Shown here piece after piece: positions 1-8,759 of a stretch of 64,000 bases of DNA. Position 1 is the first letter of the stretch. Each line of letters opens with the position of its first letter. The position numbers and the translations under genes are program-made. The stretch spans positions 30,877-94,876 of the forward strand of contig DHKB01000022.1 in NCBI GenBank assembly GCA_002407045.1, read 5' to 3'. Source of the stretch: Candidatus Bruticola papionis (GTDB lineage: Bacteria > Vulcanimicrobiota > Xenobia > Xenobiales > Xenobiaceae). A model generated the notes under the pieces. It had not been told where the DNA came from, ran no database searches, and worked only from the letters and a program-made list of their open reading frames with translations.

Positions 1-2
1 CT

Positions 3-38
3 GTTCCCCAGGAAGAGGAGACAAAAGCTGATAATTAG
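3..38 (+). CDS. 3' end of an unidentified gene (partial)
   Basis: One plus-strand frame runs in from the left edge and ends in TAG at 36-38. The last residues read VPQEEETKADN, an acidic tail typical of a protein C-terminus. The hairpin at 73-116 would terminate this transcript. The fragment is too short to name, and a second frame open to base 66 is possible, so the call is weak. Confidence 0.25.
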   Translation, partial: VPQEEETKADN

Positions 39-72
39 GGCAGGCAGCTGTCGCTTAATCATCTGAAAATAC

Positions 73-116
73 AGTTTTTTGGGTTCAGAACATTTATTCG
101 TTCTGAGCCCAAAACT
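73..116. terminator. Hairpin terminator upstream of the Ser-rich membrane protein
   Basis: Arms GGGTTCAGAAC (81-91) and GTTCTGAGCCC (100-110) pair with one G-T and an 8-nt loop. Flanking T and A runs extend the stem. A T-rich stretch follows on the plus strand. It separates the gene entering from the left from the next gene. Confidence 0.6.
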
Positions 117-155
117 ATATTTTGCAAAAAACAAAGAACGAGGCTTATATAAATA

Positions 156-1205
156 ATGGGCAACTCTTCTGATCGAAGAAAAACAATATCCGGATCTTCG
201 GCAAGTTCGGAAGCTCATACCAAGCGTTATGTATCAGCTTTTGAACGCAAGCAGCAAGCGGAAAACTCTGCTGAGATAGACTTGCCTGCTCCAGCAGCCC
301 ATTTAAAAGCCATTCCTGGTTCGGCTCAAGAAGATCCTCAAAAGCGAATTCTTCAAGCGGTCAGAACTCTGAGCAAAAAATCACAAAGCTTCGCTTCCGA
401 CTCAGACAACGAGCTGCCCGCCGTTCTAGATCCTAAAGCTAAGATAGCGCTTCTACCTACGAAAAAAATAAAGGCCACCAATTCTGAAAGCTCAACCGAT
501 TCTGGTTTGCCCCTTTCGGAAGCAGATTCCGAGTCGACTTCCCAGCCGAACAACTCCGCAGAGGGCTCATCTTCAGTTTCTCCCGCTTCCTCCGATTCAG
601 ATAATATTCAAGACAGTGATTCAATAACTCCCGAACCCCATTTTCCTGTAGTTACTTTAAGTGCTGAACAGAGGGCATTGGGCATACACACTCTAAGCAA
701 TTCGTCTATCAATGATGGTGGAGTAGTTTATTCCCATACCATGTTGACAGCTCTCCCCTCATCTTCTAGCTCTATTCCCAAAGTAGGCGGCAGGCATACT
801 CTTATACATAGTAGCAATGAATACAAAAGTGCTTCCAGTGAAAGAGCCCCCCGCAAGGAGAGGCCTGTAAAAGGCAAGTTGCTGCACATAACTCCCAAAC
901 GTGCCCCTTCTCAAGAACAACAAGGTCCACAAGTAGATTATGTAACAGCGGCCATCACTTTAGCCTCTATAGTTCTATTTTTTGTGATTATGATCACTTT
1001 AGCTTTGGCTTTCTTATGGCCAGAGCACTTGCCTCGTCTCAATCTAACTCTTGACAGAACTTACATCATATTAATGATAGAAGTTACTATCATGCTTTTA
1101 ATGAGCAGTTTCCAAAGTAATTTTTCTGCGCGTTTTCGCCAAGCGATCTTTGCTGGAGGCATTTTAACAGCTGCCGAAACTCTTATAGTATTATATTTTT
1201 CTTAG
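156..1205 (+). CDS. Ser-rich protein with C-terminal membrane domain, unknown function
   Basis: A 349-residue protein of no family I recognise. Residues 1 to about 255 are low complexity, rich in Ser, Glu, Ala and Pro, and probably disordered. The C-terminal third holds three hydrophobic segments at about 263-287, 302-319 and 327-349, so the protein should be membrane-anchored with a long soluble N-terminal tail. No signal peptide is visible. The ATG at 156 follows a purine-rich stretch (ACGAGG). The gene lies just upstream of hpt on the same strand with a 39-base gap, so they may be co-transcribed. Topology and function are inferred only from composition. Confidence 0.7.
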   Translation: MGNSSDRRKTISGSSASSEAHTKRYVSAFERKQQAENSAEIDLPAPAAHLKAIPGSAQEDPQKRILQAVRTLSKKSQSFASDSDNELPAVLDPKAKIALLPTKKIKATNSESSTDSGLPLSEADSESTSQPNNSAEGSSSVSPASSDSDNIQDSDSITPEPHFPVVTLSAEQRALGIHTLSNSSINDGGVVYSHTMLTALPSSSSSIPKVGGRHTLIHSSNEYKSASSERAPRKERPVKGKLLHITPKRAPSQEQQGPQVDYVTAAITLASIVLFFVIMITLALAFLWPEHLPRLNLTLDRTYIILMIEVTIMLLMSSFQSNFSARFRQAIFAGGILTAAETLIVLYFS

Positions 1206-1244
1206 TTAATTTGTATGAAAAAAGAAAGGTTGCCATAACGCAAA

Positions 1245-1835
1245 ATGAGTTTAACTAATAAACAAAATGACTTAAATGCTGAACCTGTCCACCCTTTAGC
1301 TAAAAATATTGACAAAGTTCTATTATCTACCGAGGATATTTATAAACGAATTGAAAGCTTGGGCAAGCAAATTTCCCACGATTACGCCGGTCAAAGTTTA
1401 GTTATTATAGGAGTGCTGAAGGGCGCTATGCCTTTTATGGCTGCTTTAATTAAACATATTACTGTGCCTGTAGTAATCGACTTTGTGGCTGTATCTTCTT
1501 ACGAAGGGGGCACATCTTCAACAGGTGTAGTGCGCTTCCAAAAGGATGTGGAAGAGCCCTTGAAAGGGCGCCACGTTTTGGTAGTGGAAGATATTGTAGA
1601 TACTGGTTTAACTCTTCACTACTTGCTTAATACCTTAAAATTGCGTGAACCGGCTAGTTTGGAAGTATGTTGTCTAGTTAGCAAACCGGCCCGCCGTAAG
1701 ATAGAAATAGATGTAAAATACTTAGGTTTCACTATCCCTGATCGCTTCATCGTGGGCTTTGGTATGGACTACGAAGAGCACTATCGCAATTTAGATTATG
1801 TAGGCATACTCTCTCCTACAGCCATTGCTCCCTAG
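1245..1835 (+). CDS. hpt: Hypoxanthine phosphoribosyltransferase
   Basis: Purine salvage enzyme joining hypoxanthine or guanine to PRPP to give IMP or GMP in the cytoplasm. The 196 residues match the usual family length. The PRPP-binding signature VLVVEDIVDTGLTL lies near residue 110. The GVLKGAMPF loop near residue 57 and the FVAVSSYEGGTSSTG stretch that follows are typical of bacterial Hpt. A purine-rich site (AGAAAGG) precedes the ATG. The next gene follows after 32 bases on the same strand. The call rests on clear family motifs. Confidence 0.95.
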   Translation: MSLTNKQNDLNAEPVHPLAKNIDKVLLSTEDIYKRIESLGKQISHDYAGQSLVIIGVLKGAMPFMAALIKHITVPVVIDFVAVSSYEGGTSSTGVVRFQKDVEEPLKGRHVLVVEDIVDTGLTLHYLLNTLKLREPASLEVCCLVSKPARRKIEIDVKYLGFTIPDRFIVGFGMDYEEHYRNLDYVGILSPTAIAP

Positions 1836-1867
1836 AGCAGATATTTAACTTAGTATGGGAGGCTTTT

Positions 1868-2581
1868 ATGTTTTTAAGCAGTGCACTGACCTTAATTCAA
1901 GATCTAGATACAAAAATAGCTAAATTAGGCCGGGAAATTGCTGCCATAAAGGCCTCACCTACTAAATGGGAGCCTTTAAAAGAGTTACAGCAAACAAAAA
2001 CAACTGCAGAACAAAAATTGGCCCAGTTGAAAAAAGAAACAGAGCAACTGTCAACTCAAGAAGAGAAGTTGCACGAAAAGACTAAGAAGCTTCACGATAA
2101 GCTTTACGGCGGTACTACTTGCAATATTAAAGAGCTCAAGGACACTGAAAAAGAATTACAAGAAGCTGAGTTAAAATTAGCTCCTCTAGCGGAAGTCATT
2201 CTGACCAATTTGGAAGAAGTTGACCATTTGCAAGTACAAATTGCTAAGCTAACTAAAGAGCTAGAGCCTAAAGAACGTGAAGCTAGGCAATATGACGCTC
2301 ATTTGCAACGCAAGATCGAAAAATGCCAAGCTCAGATTGTGAACTTACAAGCCGAGCGTCCACAATTATTGGCCAATTTGCCCAAAGACGCCCTTTATGC
2401 TTATAACAATTTATTCACAAGCAAAGGTGGTTTGGCCGTTTCGTTTTTAGAAAATCGAGTCTGTACAGTTTGCCGTGCTCGTGTACCTGAGCCCAAAATA
2501 AATGAAGTCTTCCAGGATCGACTCACTTTCTGTGAAAGTTGCGGGCGCATTCTAACTATCCGCCGCGCTGAAGCGAAATAG
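1868..2581 (+). CDS. Coiled-coil protein with C4-type zinc ribbon
   Basis: A 237-residue protein. Residues about 10-165 are a long, charged coiled coil rich in Lys, Glu, Leu and Gln. The C-terminal part carries two Cys-x-x-Cys pairs (VCTVC, then FCESC) about 20 residues apart, a predicted Zn ribbon. This arrangement matches the widespread zf-RING_7/C4-type zinc ribbon family (CT398-like), whose members are often called hypothetical or nucleic-acid binding. GGGAGGC lies six bases before the ATG. The gene ends at a bidirectional terminator. Molecular role is not established from sequence. Confidence 0.85.
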   Translation: MFLSSALTLIQDLDTKIAKLGREIAAIKASPTKWEPLKELQQTKTTAEQKLAQLKKETEQLSTQEEKLHEKTKKLHDKLYGGTTCNIKELKDTEKELQEAELKLAPLAEVILTNLEEVDHLQVQIAKLTKELEPKEREARQYDAHLQRKIEKCQAQIVNLQAERPQLLANLPKDALYAYNNLFTSKGGLAVSFLENRVCTVCRARVPEPKINEVFQDRLTFCESCGRILTIRRAEAK

Positions 2582-2607
2582 GCGACAAGAGACACTACCA
2601 CAAAAAA

Positions 2608-2640
2608 AAGAGCGACTCTTTATCAGAGCCGCTTTTTTAG
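2608..2640. terminator. Bidirectional terminator between convergent genes
   Basis: Arms AGCGACTCT (2611-2619) and AGAGCCGCT (2625-2633) form a 9-bp stem around a 5-nt loop, with one mismatch on plus that becomes G-U on minus. T runs lie on both strands. It serves the zinc-ribbon gene on plus and the DUF2993-like gene on minus. Confidence 0.85.
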
Positions 2641-2669
2641 TTTTAAACTGAAGATGTACTGTTAAAAAC

Positions 2670-3506
2670 TTACCAATAGGAAGGCAAAGGCATAATTCCC
2701 TCTACTTCATCTTCGCTAGATTCGACTTGGGGAGCTACTGCCTGGGAAGCTGCTGGCTCGACAACTTGGGGCGCAGCAAGCTTGGTATGCTCGTCGTCAG
2801 GGCCCATTTCCAGGACAAAGTATTTGCCTTCTACTCCAAAGCGGATAAATTTAGCATTTAAATCGAGAGGTATCTTTGACCAAGGGTTGATCGTAATATA
2901 GTCGTCAGTAATAGCGACTACACCACGCAAACTTTCGATACTGCCCAATTTTTGCTGAGCGAAAGACATAATTAAACGTCTGATTTTACCAGGCAGAGGC
3001 AACATATCGGCAGCCCAGAAGTTTTCAAAGACAATCTTCAAGCCATTGTCAGCAGTAGGACTGAAACGCAATTCAATAGAGAACGGGAAGCTGATAAATT
3101 TGTAGACTTCGCCCCTAATGGTTACCATTTCATCATCAAAGACTAAACGCAAACCTCTAATTTCTACAGGAGCATTACGCTTCAACTCAGCCAACACAGT
3201 CGGACTGGTTAAAATAGAATTGATTAAGTCGGCATTAGCACGCACGACAAAACGATCTACACGAATCTGAGCTTGCTTGAGCATTTGTTTGGGAGCAAGT
3301 CCCAACTTAACATTGCTCACTTTTAAGTTTAAATCGTCGACGCGAACCCCCTCCAAAGAGCCGGAAGCTATACTGGCATCATGTGCTTTTACTCTGAAAG
3401 CGTAGACGTCTTTAAGACCTTCCAAAGCAACAGATACATCCTTTATTCCTAGCGCGTTGACGTTACTAACTAAGAGAAAAATTATATCCTCTAAGCCCAA
3501 TTTCAT
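2670..3506 (-). CDS. DUF2993/LmeA-like protein
   Basis: A 278-residue protein whose core looks like the DUF2993 (LmeA) family of lipid-binding, possibly tubular proteins. It has alternating strands, the RVDRFVVRANADLINSIL stretch, and a later segment about a small domain with basal values. The last 40 residues are a low-complexity Ala, Glu and Gln tail. No cleavable signal peptide is evident, unlike many LmeA proteins, so location is unclear. Its start lies seven bases after the stop of the FmdB-type gene, so the two form an operon. Family assignment is by overall pattern, not by a catalytic motif. Confidence 0.55.
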   Translation of the reverse strand: MKLGLEDIIFLLVSNVNALGIKDVSVALEGLKDVYAFRVKAHDASIASGSLEGVRVDDLNLKVSNVKLGLAPKQMLKQAQIRVDRFVVRANADLINSILTSPTVLAELKRNAPVEIRGLRLVFDDEMVTIRGEVYKFISFPFSIELRFSPTADNGLKIVFENFWAADMLPLPGKIRRLIMSFAQQKLGSIESLRGVVAITDDYITINPWSKIPLDLNAKFIRFGVEGKYFVLEMGPDDEHTKLAAPQVVEPAASQAVAPQVESSEDEVEGIMPLPSYW

Positions 3507-3513
3507 ACTTTAA

Positions 3514-3876
3514 CTAAGCCACCTTATTACCGGAGTCATCCTTCTTAGTTTCGGTTCCGCTCGAACTCTTCCCTTCAGCAGCGGGAGCAGCCTCTTTCGT
3601 GACCTCAGTTTTAGAAGCTTCAGCACTCTTTTCAGAAGCAGTGGCAGAACTTTCTTCGGAAGTATGATGGTGATGAGTTCCTTCACTCGTATTGCTATGA
3701 GGATTGTCAGTTACATAGAAACCGCTGCCTTTAAAAATAATTCCCACATTGGAAATAACTTTGTGCATGGTCTCAGTACCACAGCTAGGGCAAGTAGTCA
3801 AAGGAGGATCGTTGACATGTTGCAACTCCTCAACTTCTTTGTGACAATTGGAACAGCGATAAACATAAATAGGCAT
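3514..3876 (-). CDS. FmdB-family zinc ribbon protein
   Basis: A 120-residue protein opening with the FmdB/CxxC_CxxC_SSSS zinc-ribbon pattern: MPIYVYRC, a second Cys three residues later, then CPSC about 20 residues on. The VISNVGIIFKGSGFYVTD stretch that follows is also diagnostic. Members are small putative regulators of unclear biochemistry. From about residue 62 the protein becomes a low-complexity tail with a HHHH cluster and many Ser, Glu, Lys and Ala residues, which may bind metal. AGAGGT sits a few bases before the ATG. It leads the pair with the DUF2993-like gene. Confidence 0.85.
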   Translation of the reverse strand: MPIYVYRCSNCHKEVEELQHVNDPPLTTCPSCGTETMHKVISNVGIIFKGSGFYVTDNPHSNTSEGTHHHHTSEESSATASEKSAEASKTEVTKEAAPAAEGKSSSGTETKKDDSGNKVA

Positions 3877-3969
3877 ATAAAAAACCTCTAAAAAGTCGTT
3901 TTAAAACCCAAAAAGGAATGAGGATAGAAACTCCTCATCCCGGCAGCAAAATAGACCGAAAGAAGATAC

Positions 3970-4227
3970 TTACTCGGCACTCACATCTTGTTCAATCAGA
4001 ACTTCGATAGCGTGCTTGCTCACGGTAACGAAGTCTGAAGTATGCAGAAGCGTATCGCCGTGGGTACTGTAAATCTGAGCGTTGGTAACAGCAATAAACT
4101 CACGGGCACGAACATTAAGTTCGTCGGCCACTTTGGAGTCAGCGACCAAATAGATTTCACCTTCAATACGATGATTTTTGGTGTAGATAAGAACTTGCTT
4201 GCGTTCTTTGGGAATGCGTAGCGACAT
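3970..4227 (-). CDS. Small DUF6812-like protein, unknown function
   Basis: An 85-residue protein of predicted all-beta character, with the patterns RIEGEIYL, LNVRAREFIAVTNAQIY and HTSDFVTVSKHAIEVLIE. It resembles the short conserved proteins labelled DUF6812 in cyanobacteria-like and related genomes; that match is from memory. AGGAAG precedes the ATG. On the minus strand the FmdB gene follows after 93 bases. A TATAAT-like box at 4313-4318 could be its promoter, but no good -35 accompanies it. Confidence 0.7.
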   Translation of the reverse strand: MSLRIPKERKQVLIYTKNHRIEGEIYLVADSKVADELNVRAREFIAVTNAQIYSTHGDTLLHTSDFVTVSKHAIEVLIEQDVSAE

Positions 4228-4423
4228 ATCTTCCTTACGACCTCACTTTTGTTGTGGGACTATCTTATACAGACGATTCTCCGCACCTAAAGGCTGGGAA
4301 ATTTTTCCGTTTATTATACCAACGGAGCCTGCAATCCTCCCCTAGGCCTAAGGTAAAACAGGCCCAAGGAGACTGAGGCTCCGCAGCAATCGACTAGGAT
4401 AGCTTAGAAAGCTGAAAGAGAAA

Positions 4424-5392
4424 CTAAGCCTTGACAGGATTTACACAATTGGGAACGGGCTCTTTGCCTTCAGCATAAATCTTGGCTAAGCGAGCAGCTT
4501 CCAAACCGGTAGCCAACTCAGATTGTTCAGTAGAAGCACCGATATGATGAGAAGCGTAGCAATTAGGATGTTTGGCCAAAGCGCAATCGAAGTCGGCAAC
4601 AGCCGTACCAGGCTCGTTGGGCAACACATCTAAGCCGCAACGTAAGCCTTTTTCATCCAAAGCTTTTAAGAGAGCATCGTTGTCAACGATGTCAGCGCGG
4701 GAAGTGTTAATCAAAATGGCGCCGGGCTTCATAGCCTTGAAGAACTCTTCACCAACCATCTTGCGGGTGGAATCGAGCAAAGGCACGTGAATAGAAACGA
4801 TATCAGACTTAGCAGCTAAATCGAGCAAAGTCTCGCAGCGCTCAATGCCGAGTTCTTTGGCTAATTCGGGGGTTAAGCAAACATCATAAGCGCAAATATT
4901 TACATCGAAGCCGCGCAAGCGTTTGATAAGCTCACGACCGATCATACCGGTGCCAATTAAACCTACAGTCTTGCCTTTAAGACCCTGAGCTTTGCCGAAT
5001 TCTTTTTTGTTCCATTTACCGGCGCGAAGCTGAGCTACACAGTCGGGAATACGACGCTCTAAGGAAAGGATCAAGCCCATGGCCAACTCGGCTACGGCTA
5101 CGGAGTTCTTGCCGGGGCAATTGACTACGCGCACATTGTGTTCAGTAGCACAAGCCACATCAATAGTGTTGACGCCACTACCAGCACGAATTACCAATCC
5201 CAACTTATCAGCAGCCTCGAAAGTGGCCTTAGTAACTTTGGTTGAGCGGACGACTAATACATCAATTCCGGCAATGTGATTGGGCAATTCATCAGCGGTG
5301 AGAGCGGGATTATTGATAACCTCGGCGCCTTCAATGGCTTTGAAAGCCTCAATAGCAACGGGATTGATTTTATCAGCTAACAGGATCTTCAT
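4424..5392 (-). CDS. serA: D-3-phosphoglycerate dehydrogenase-like 2-hydroxyacid dehydrogenase
   Basis: NAD-dependent D-2-hydroxyacid dehydrogenase, most likely oxidising 3-phosphoglycerate in the first step of serine synthesis. It shows the Rossmann motif GLIGTGMIG, the catalytic Arg in NTSRADIVDN, the Glu in DVLPNEPG and the His in ASHHIGAST. At 322 residues it lacks the C-terminal ACT domain of feedback-regulated SerA. I take the ATG at 5392, since AGGAAGG lies eight bases upstream; an in-frame TTG two codons earlier is less likely. Other hydroxyacid substrates cannot be excluded. cysK lies elsewhere in the window, which fits a serine-cysteine route. Confidence 0.85.
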   Translation of the reverse strand: MKILLADKINPVAIEAFKAIEGAEVINNPALTADELPNHIAGIDVLVVRSTKVTKATFEAADKLGLVIRAGSGVNTIDVACATEHNVRVVNCPGKNSVAVAELAMGLILSLERRIPDCVAQLRAGKWNKKEFGKAQGLKGKTVGLIGTGMIGRELIKRLRGFDVNICAYDVCLTPELAKELGIERCETLLDLAAKSDIVSIHVPLLDSTRKMVGEEFFKAMKPGAILINTSRADIVDNDALLKALDEKGLRCGLDVLPNEPGTAVADFDCALAKHPNCYASHHIGASTEQSELATGLEAARLAKIYAEGKEPVPNCVNPVKA

Positions 5393-5557
5393 GAACAAAA
5401 CCTTCCTATCTCCGACAAGCCGACTCTATAGGTAACAAAGAATAAAAACGGTGTGCCAGAGCAAATTTCTTCCGCTATATAAAGCGCGGAAATAGCTATT
5501 TATTTGCGCCTTAGCTATTTTTCTCCTGCTTTTAGAGCTTTATTAAGGCATAAAGAA

Positions 5558-5608
5558 GATAAAAATAAGGCGGCTCCAACCAATCTAATGGTGATTAGCT
5601 GGAACCGC
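5558..5608 (-). terminator. Terminator of the 5'-nucleotidase gene
   Basis: On minus, GCGGTTCCA pairs with TGGAGCCGC (5600-5608 with 5570-5578). An inner helix CTAATC with GATTGG stacks on it, and a T-rich tail follows. It lies about 20 bases past the stop codon. Confidence 0.8.
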
Positions 5609-5630
5609 TTCTTTGTGGCCACAAAAAGAA

Positions 5631-7358
5631 TTAGAGGCGCTTTACTCTTGCGTCGGCATTGTTGCTTAAAGGTGAGCTCTTCTTGATAGCCTCAAAGAAA
5701 AGAGGTTGCACAGGCCCTAATACGCGCTTATCTTTGGCATTTTTGAAAGCAGCTTTGCGGGACATAGTTTCGTTGCTGACAATTACATATTCAGCTTTAG
5801 GATCGAGCTTTTGCCCGTTGCCCCAGCTAATTTCGACTACTCGGTTACCTTCAGGACGTTTGGGATCGTAGCTATATTGCAAGTTGCAAGGCACGGCCAA
5901 TTCGGTAGCTTTGTCGCGCAAATCGTCTTCAATTTCGTCTAAAACCATTTGGCCGGTAACTTTCATAGTCACATAATTTTCTTCGGTAAAGGGTAAAGCC
6001 GAATAGACATCGCGGTAAGTAACTTTGCCAGCGGGCAAGCTGCCACGCAAAGAGCGAGAATTGCAAATACCGAAAAGAGGCTTTTCCTTTCCGGGAGAAT
6101 CGAAACCTTTTTGGGTAGCGGTTTGGGTACGGGCCGCTTCTAAAATAGAGTCGGCGTGAATTTGGTTTAATTTAGCCGCTTCGCGATGGGCGAAAAGCAC
6201 TTCTTCGGTAGTTTGGGCAACAATTTGGTTGCCAATACGATCGGTCTCTTGACGGTAAGGCTTAAGAATTTTTTCTACTTCAGGATCGGGCTTAATTTGA
6301 TCACAAATTACCGGAATAAGCTTAGATTTAGCCTCTACTAAACGCCAATGGCCAGGCTGTCCTTCTAAGTTTAACTTAATTTCACCCAAATATTTGGCAG
6401 CAAAACCGGCTTGAGTAACCAAAGTTTTACCGACCATTTGACCTTCAGGCAAAACCGTATGGGAATGCCCACCTACTATAAGATCTATACCAGGCACTTT
6501 GTTAGCCAGTTTTAAATCATTTTCATAACCTATATGGGAAAGAACAACGACTAAATCGGCTCCAGCTTCACGCATAATAGGCAAATAATACTTAACCGTT
6601 TTGGCAGATTTGCGAAATACTAAATCGTTAAGCTTGTGTTGAGCGATAAAATGTTTTATATCTGGAGTATCTAAACCTATAATGCCAACTTTTATGCCCT
6701 CAACTTCGACAAGGCGGTAAGGCTGAGAGCCTTTCAGAGGCATACCGCTAGATAAATATTGAATATTGGCAGCTAAAACTGGAGAGTCGAGAGCTTGTAA
6801 CATATTGGCCAAGGCTTCTTGTCCCCAAGCAAAATCGTGATTGCCTAAAGCTACAGCATCAAACTTTAAATTGTGCAAAGCTTTACAATAGCCTACACCG
6901 CGACTCATATAAGAGAGCATACTACCTTCAGCTAAATCTCCACCATTAAGAAGCAAAGTAGCTTTGGGATCTTGGGCTCTAACTTGCTTAATTAAAGTAG
7001 CCAACCAGGCTAAGCCGCCCACTTTAGATTTTTTGTCAATTTTAGGATCGATGCCTGGGTCGACGCTGCCATGTACATCATTAACATGCAAAATGGTGAG
7101 CGTGCGTTTTTGCACCGGCGCTCCTGGCAGCAATTGGCGTTCAGAAGCACCTATTTGCCAATCTTTGAGCGAGCCATTTCTTTTGGCCGCAATTAACAAT
7201 TCTGGCTGTTGGATAGCGGTGCTTTTGTCGGGGCAAACGGCATTTGGAGAAGCGCCTTCAGCTTCTACAGGAGAAGCTTGAGCTATATCTATCCACAGAC
7301 AACAAGAAAGGGCTAAACCGGCACAAATAATTTTTTTGGCCCAAGCATATTTGCTCAT
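5631..7358 (-). CDS. Secreted bifunctional metallophosphatase/5'-nucleotidase
   Basis: A 575-residue UshA/YfkN-type enzyme that dephosphorylates extracytoplasmic nucleotides or related esters. The first 28 residues are a signal peptide: Lys-rich start, hydrophobic core, cleavage near AQAS. The calcineurin-like half carries DVHG, GGDLAEG, GNHDFAWG, LSHIGY and GGHSHT metal motifs. The C-terminal half is the 5'-nucleotidase_C domain. There is no cell-wall or lipid anchor. I choose the ATG at 7358 because GGAGGA lies four bases upstream; longer reading would start inside the preceding terminator. The gene follows pilT on the same strand but is separated by that terminator. Confidence 0.9.
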   Translation of the reverse strand: MSKYAWAKKIICAGLALSCCLWIDIAQASPVEAEGASPNAVCPDKSTAIQQPELLIAAKRNGSLKDWQIGASERQLLPGAPVQKRTLTILHVNDVHGSVDPGIDPKIDKKSKVGGLAWLATLIKQVRAQDPKATLLLNGGDLAEGSMLSYMSRGVGYCKALHNLKFDAVALGNHDFAWGQEALANMLQALDSPVLAANIQYLSSGMPLKGSQPYRLVEVEGIKVGIIGLDTPDIKHFIAQHKLNDLVFRKSAKTVKYYLPIMREAGADLVVVLSHIGYENDLKLANKVPGIDLIVGGHSHTVLPEGQMVGKTLVTQAGFAAKYLGEIKLNLEGQPGHWRLVEAKSKLIPVICDQIKPDPEVEKILKPYRQETDRIGNQIVAQTTEEVLFAHREAAKLNQIHADSILEAARTQTATQKGFDSPGKEKPLFGICNSRSLRGSLPAGKVTYRDVYSALPFTEENYVTMKVTGQMVLDEIEDDLRDKATELAVPCNLQYSYDPKRPEGNRVVEISWGNGQKLDPKAEYVIVSNETMSRKAAFKNAKDKRVLGPVQPLFFEAIKKSSPLSNNADARVKRL

Positions 7359-7375
7359 CATTTCCTCCATGAAAG

Positions 7376-7408
7376 AAAAAGGACGCATTGCTAAGCCAAA
7401 GCGTCCTT
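7376..7408 (-). terminator. Terminator of pilT
   Basis: Perfect 8-bp stem AAGGACGC (7401-7408 on minus) with GCGTCCTT (7379-7386), followed by a T-run on minus. It sits between the pilT stop and the Shine-Dalgarno of the nucleotidase gene, so it also excludes starts upstream of about 7370 for that gene. Confidence 0.85.
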
Positions 7409-7427
7409 CAACTAAACTAAAAGTTGT

Positions 7428-8567
7428 TTAACGAGTGCGTTTCTTTCTGCCTTTAAGAGTTTCGTCGGCGAAAGGACGTAAATTGTCGGGACGACCGGCA
7501 TTAATTAAAGCATCATCGTAGCTGATTAAACCAGCTTCAATCAAGCGGCTCAAGGAATATTCCATAGTACACATGCCCAATTCACCATTCATTTCGATAG
7601 TAGAGTAAATTTGGTGTAATTTACCATCGCGAATAAGAGCAGAAATAGCCGGAACGCTGAGCATAATTTCACGGGCCGCGATACGTCCATTATGATCGGT
7701 ACGAGAAATAAGCTTTTGAGAAATAATTGCCTTTAAACAACTGGCCAACTGAGTGCGTGCTTGCGGCTGTCTTTCGGCAGGGATGGCTCCTAAAATACGC
7801 TCAATAGTACCGGTAGCGTCGGGGCTATGCAAGCTAGCCAAGACTAAATGGCCAGTTTCGGCTATTGTCAAGGCCATCTCAATAGAAGCGGCATCGCGCA
7901 ATTCTCCAATCATAATAACATCGGGATCTTGACGCAAACCACTATTGCAAGCAACTTCAAAAGAATTGGTATGTTTGCCAACTTCACGTTGACTGACCAT
8001 ACCGCGGTGCGGCTCCAAGATAAACTCGATAGGAGCTTCCAAAGTTAAAACATGAACCGCTCTCTCTCTGAGTACAGTGTCTAAAAGAGTAGCTAAAGTG
8101 GTCGACTTGCCAACTCCAGTAGCACCAGTAACCAACACTAAGCCTGAGCTTGGCAAAAGCTTATCTTTGAGGCCAATATCTAAGCCTATTTCATCGAAGC
8201 TCGGAATATGAGAAGGAATTAAACGCAAAGCGGCCGCCGGCCCTAAACGATCGAAATAGGCATTTAAGCGGAAACGACCTATTCCAGAAGCGTCGACAGC
8301 GGTATCCAACTCCAAGTTAAGCTCCCACTCTTTACGTCTTTTGTCATCTAAAAATGAAGTGATGGCATCACGAACGTCAAGAGCGCTCAAAGTCGAGAAA
8401 CCAGGCATAGGCACTAATTCGCCATATAAACGTACCGTCGGCGGCATGCCGGCTTTCAAATGCACGTCAGAAGCTTGCATACCAGCAGCACAACGCAGTA
8501 AAGCGTCAGTATCTATAGCCGAACGGCGATTGGCACTGCTGACGGGAGCCGCTGAATTCATAGTCAT
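7428..8567 (-). CDS. pilT: PilT-type retraction ATPase
   Basis: A 379-residue secretion ATPase of the GspE/PilT superfamily. Members of the PilT branch depolymerise type IV pili at the inner membrane. Visible motifs are Walker A GATGVGKST, the Asp box EAPIEF, Walker B VIMIGELRD and the His box HLVLASLHSPDAT. The N-terminal domain has the PilT opening, ASDVHLKAGMPP. Length fits PilT or PilU rather than the longer PilB. No other pilus gene lies nearby, so the partner assembly must be encoded elsewhere. A terminator follows the stop. Assignment as PilT rather than PilU is by general resemblance. Confidence 0.9.
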   Translation of the reverse strand: MTMNSAAPVSSANRRSAIDTDALLRCAAGMQASDVHLKAGMPPTVRLYGELVPMPGFSTLSALDVRDAITSFLDDKRRKEWELNLELDTAVDASGIGRFRLNAYFDRLGPAAALRLIPSHIPSFDEIGLDIGLKDKLLPSSGLVLVTGATGVGKSTTLATLLDTVLRERAVHVLTLEAPIEFILEPHRGMVSQREVGKHTNSFEVACNSGLRQDPDVIMIGELRDAASIEMALTIAETGHLVLASLHSPDATGTIERILGAIPAERQPQARTQLASCLKAIISQKLISRTDHNGRIAAREIMLSVPAISALIRDGKLHQIYSTIEMNGELGMCTMEYSLSRLIEAGLISYDDALINAGRPDNLRPFADETLKGRKKRTR

Positions 8568-8648
8568 AATTGAGCCCTTTCTTTGACGTTTTCCCAGACG
8601 ATTTCGACTGGGATATTTTTAGTTGACAAAACCATACATATGGCTGTT

Positions 8649-8689
8649 CTCAGCCGAGCTGCCCCTTGTGAGTGCACCACTCGGCTGAG
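8649..8689. repeat. Perfect 10-bp inverted repeat between glgA and pilT
   Basis: CTCAGCCGAG (8649-8658) and CTCGGCTGAG (8680-8689) are perfect complements with a 21-nt spacer. No T-run follows on minus, where glgA ends about 70 bases upstream. It may still act as a terminator or mRNA 3'-end stabiliser, or be part of the pilT leader. Confidence 0.6.
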
Positions 8690-8759
8690 ACATCAATATT
8701 AGTATTTTAGCAAACTTGTCGACTGAGTTAGCCAACAGAAGCTAAAAATAAAGCAGTTT

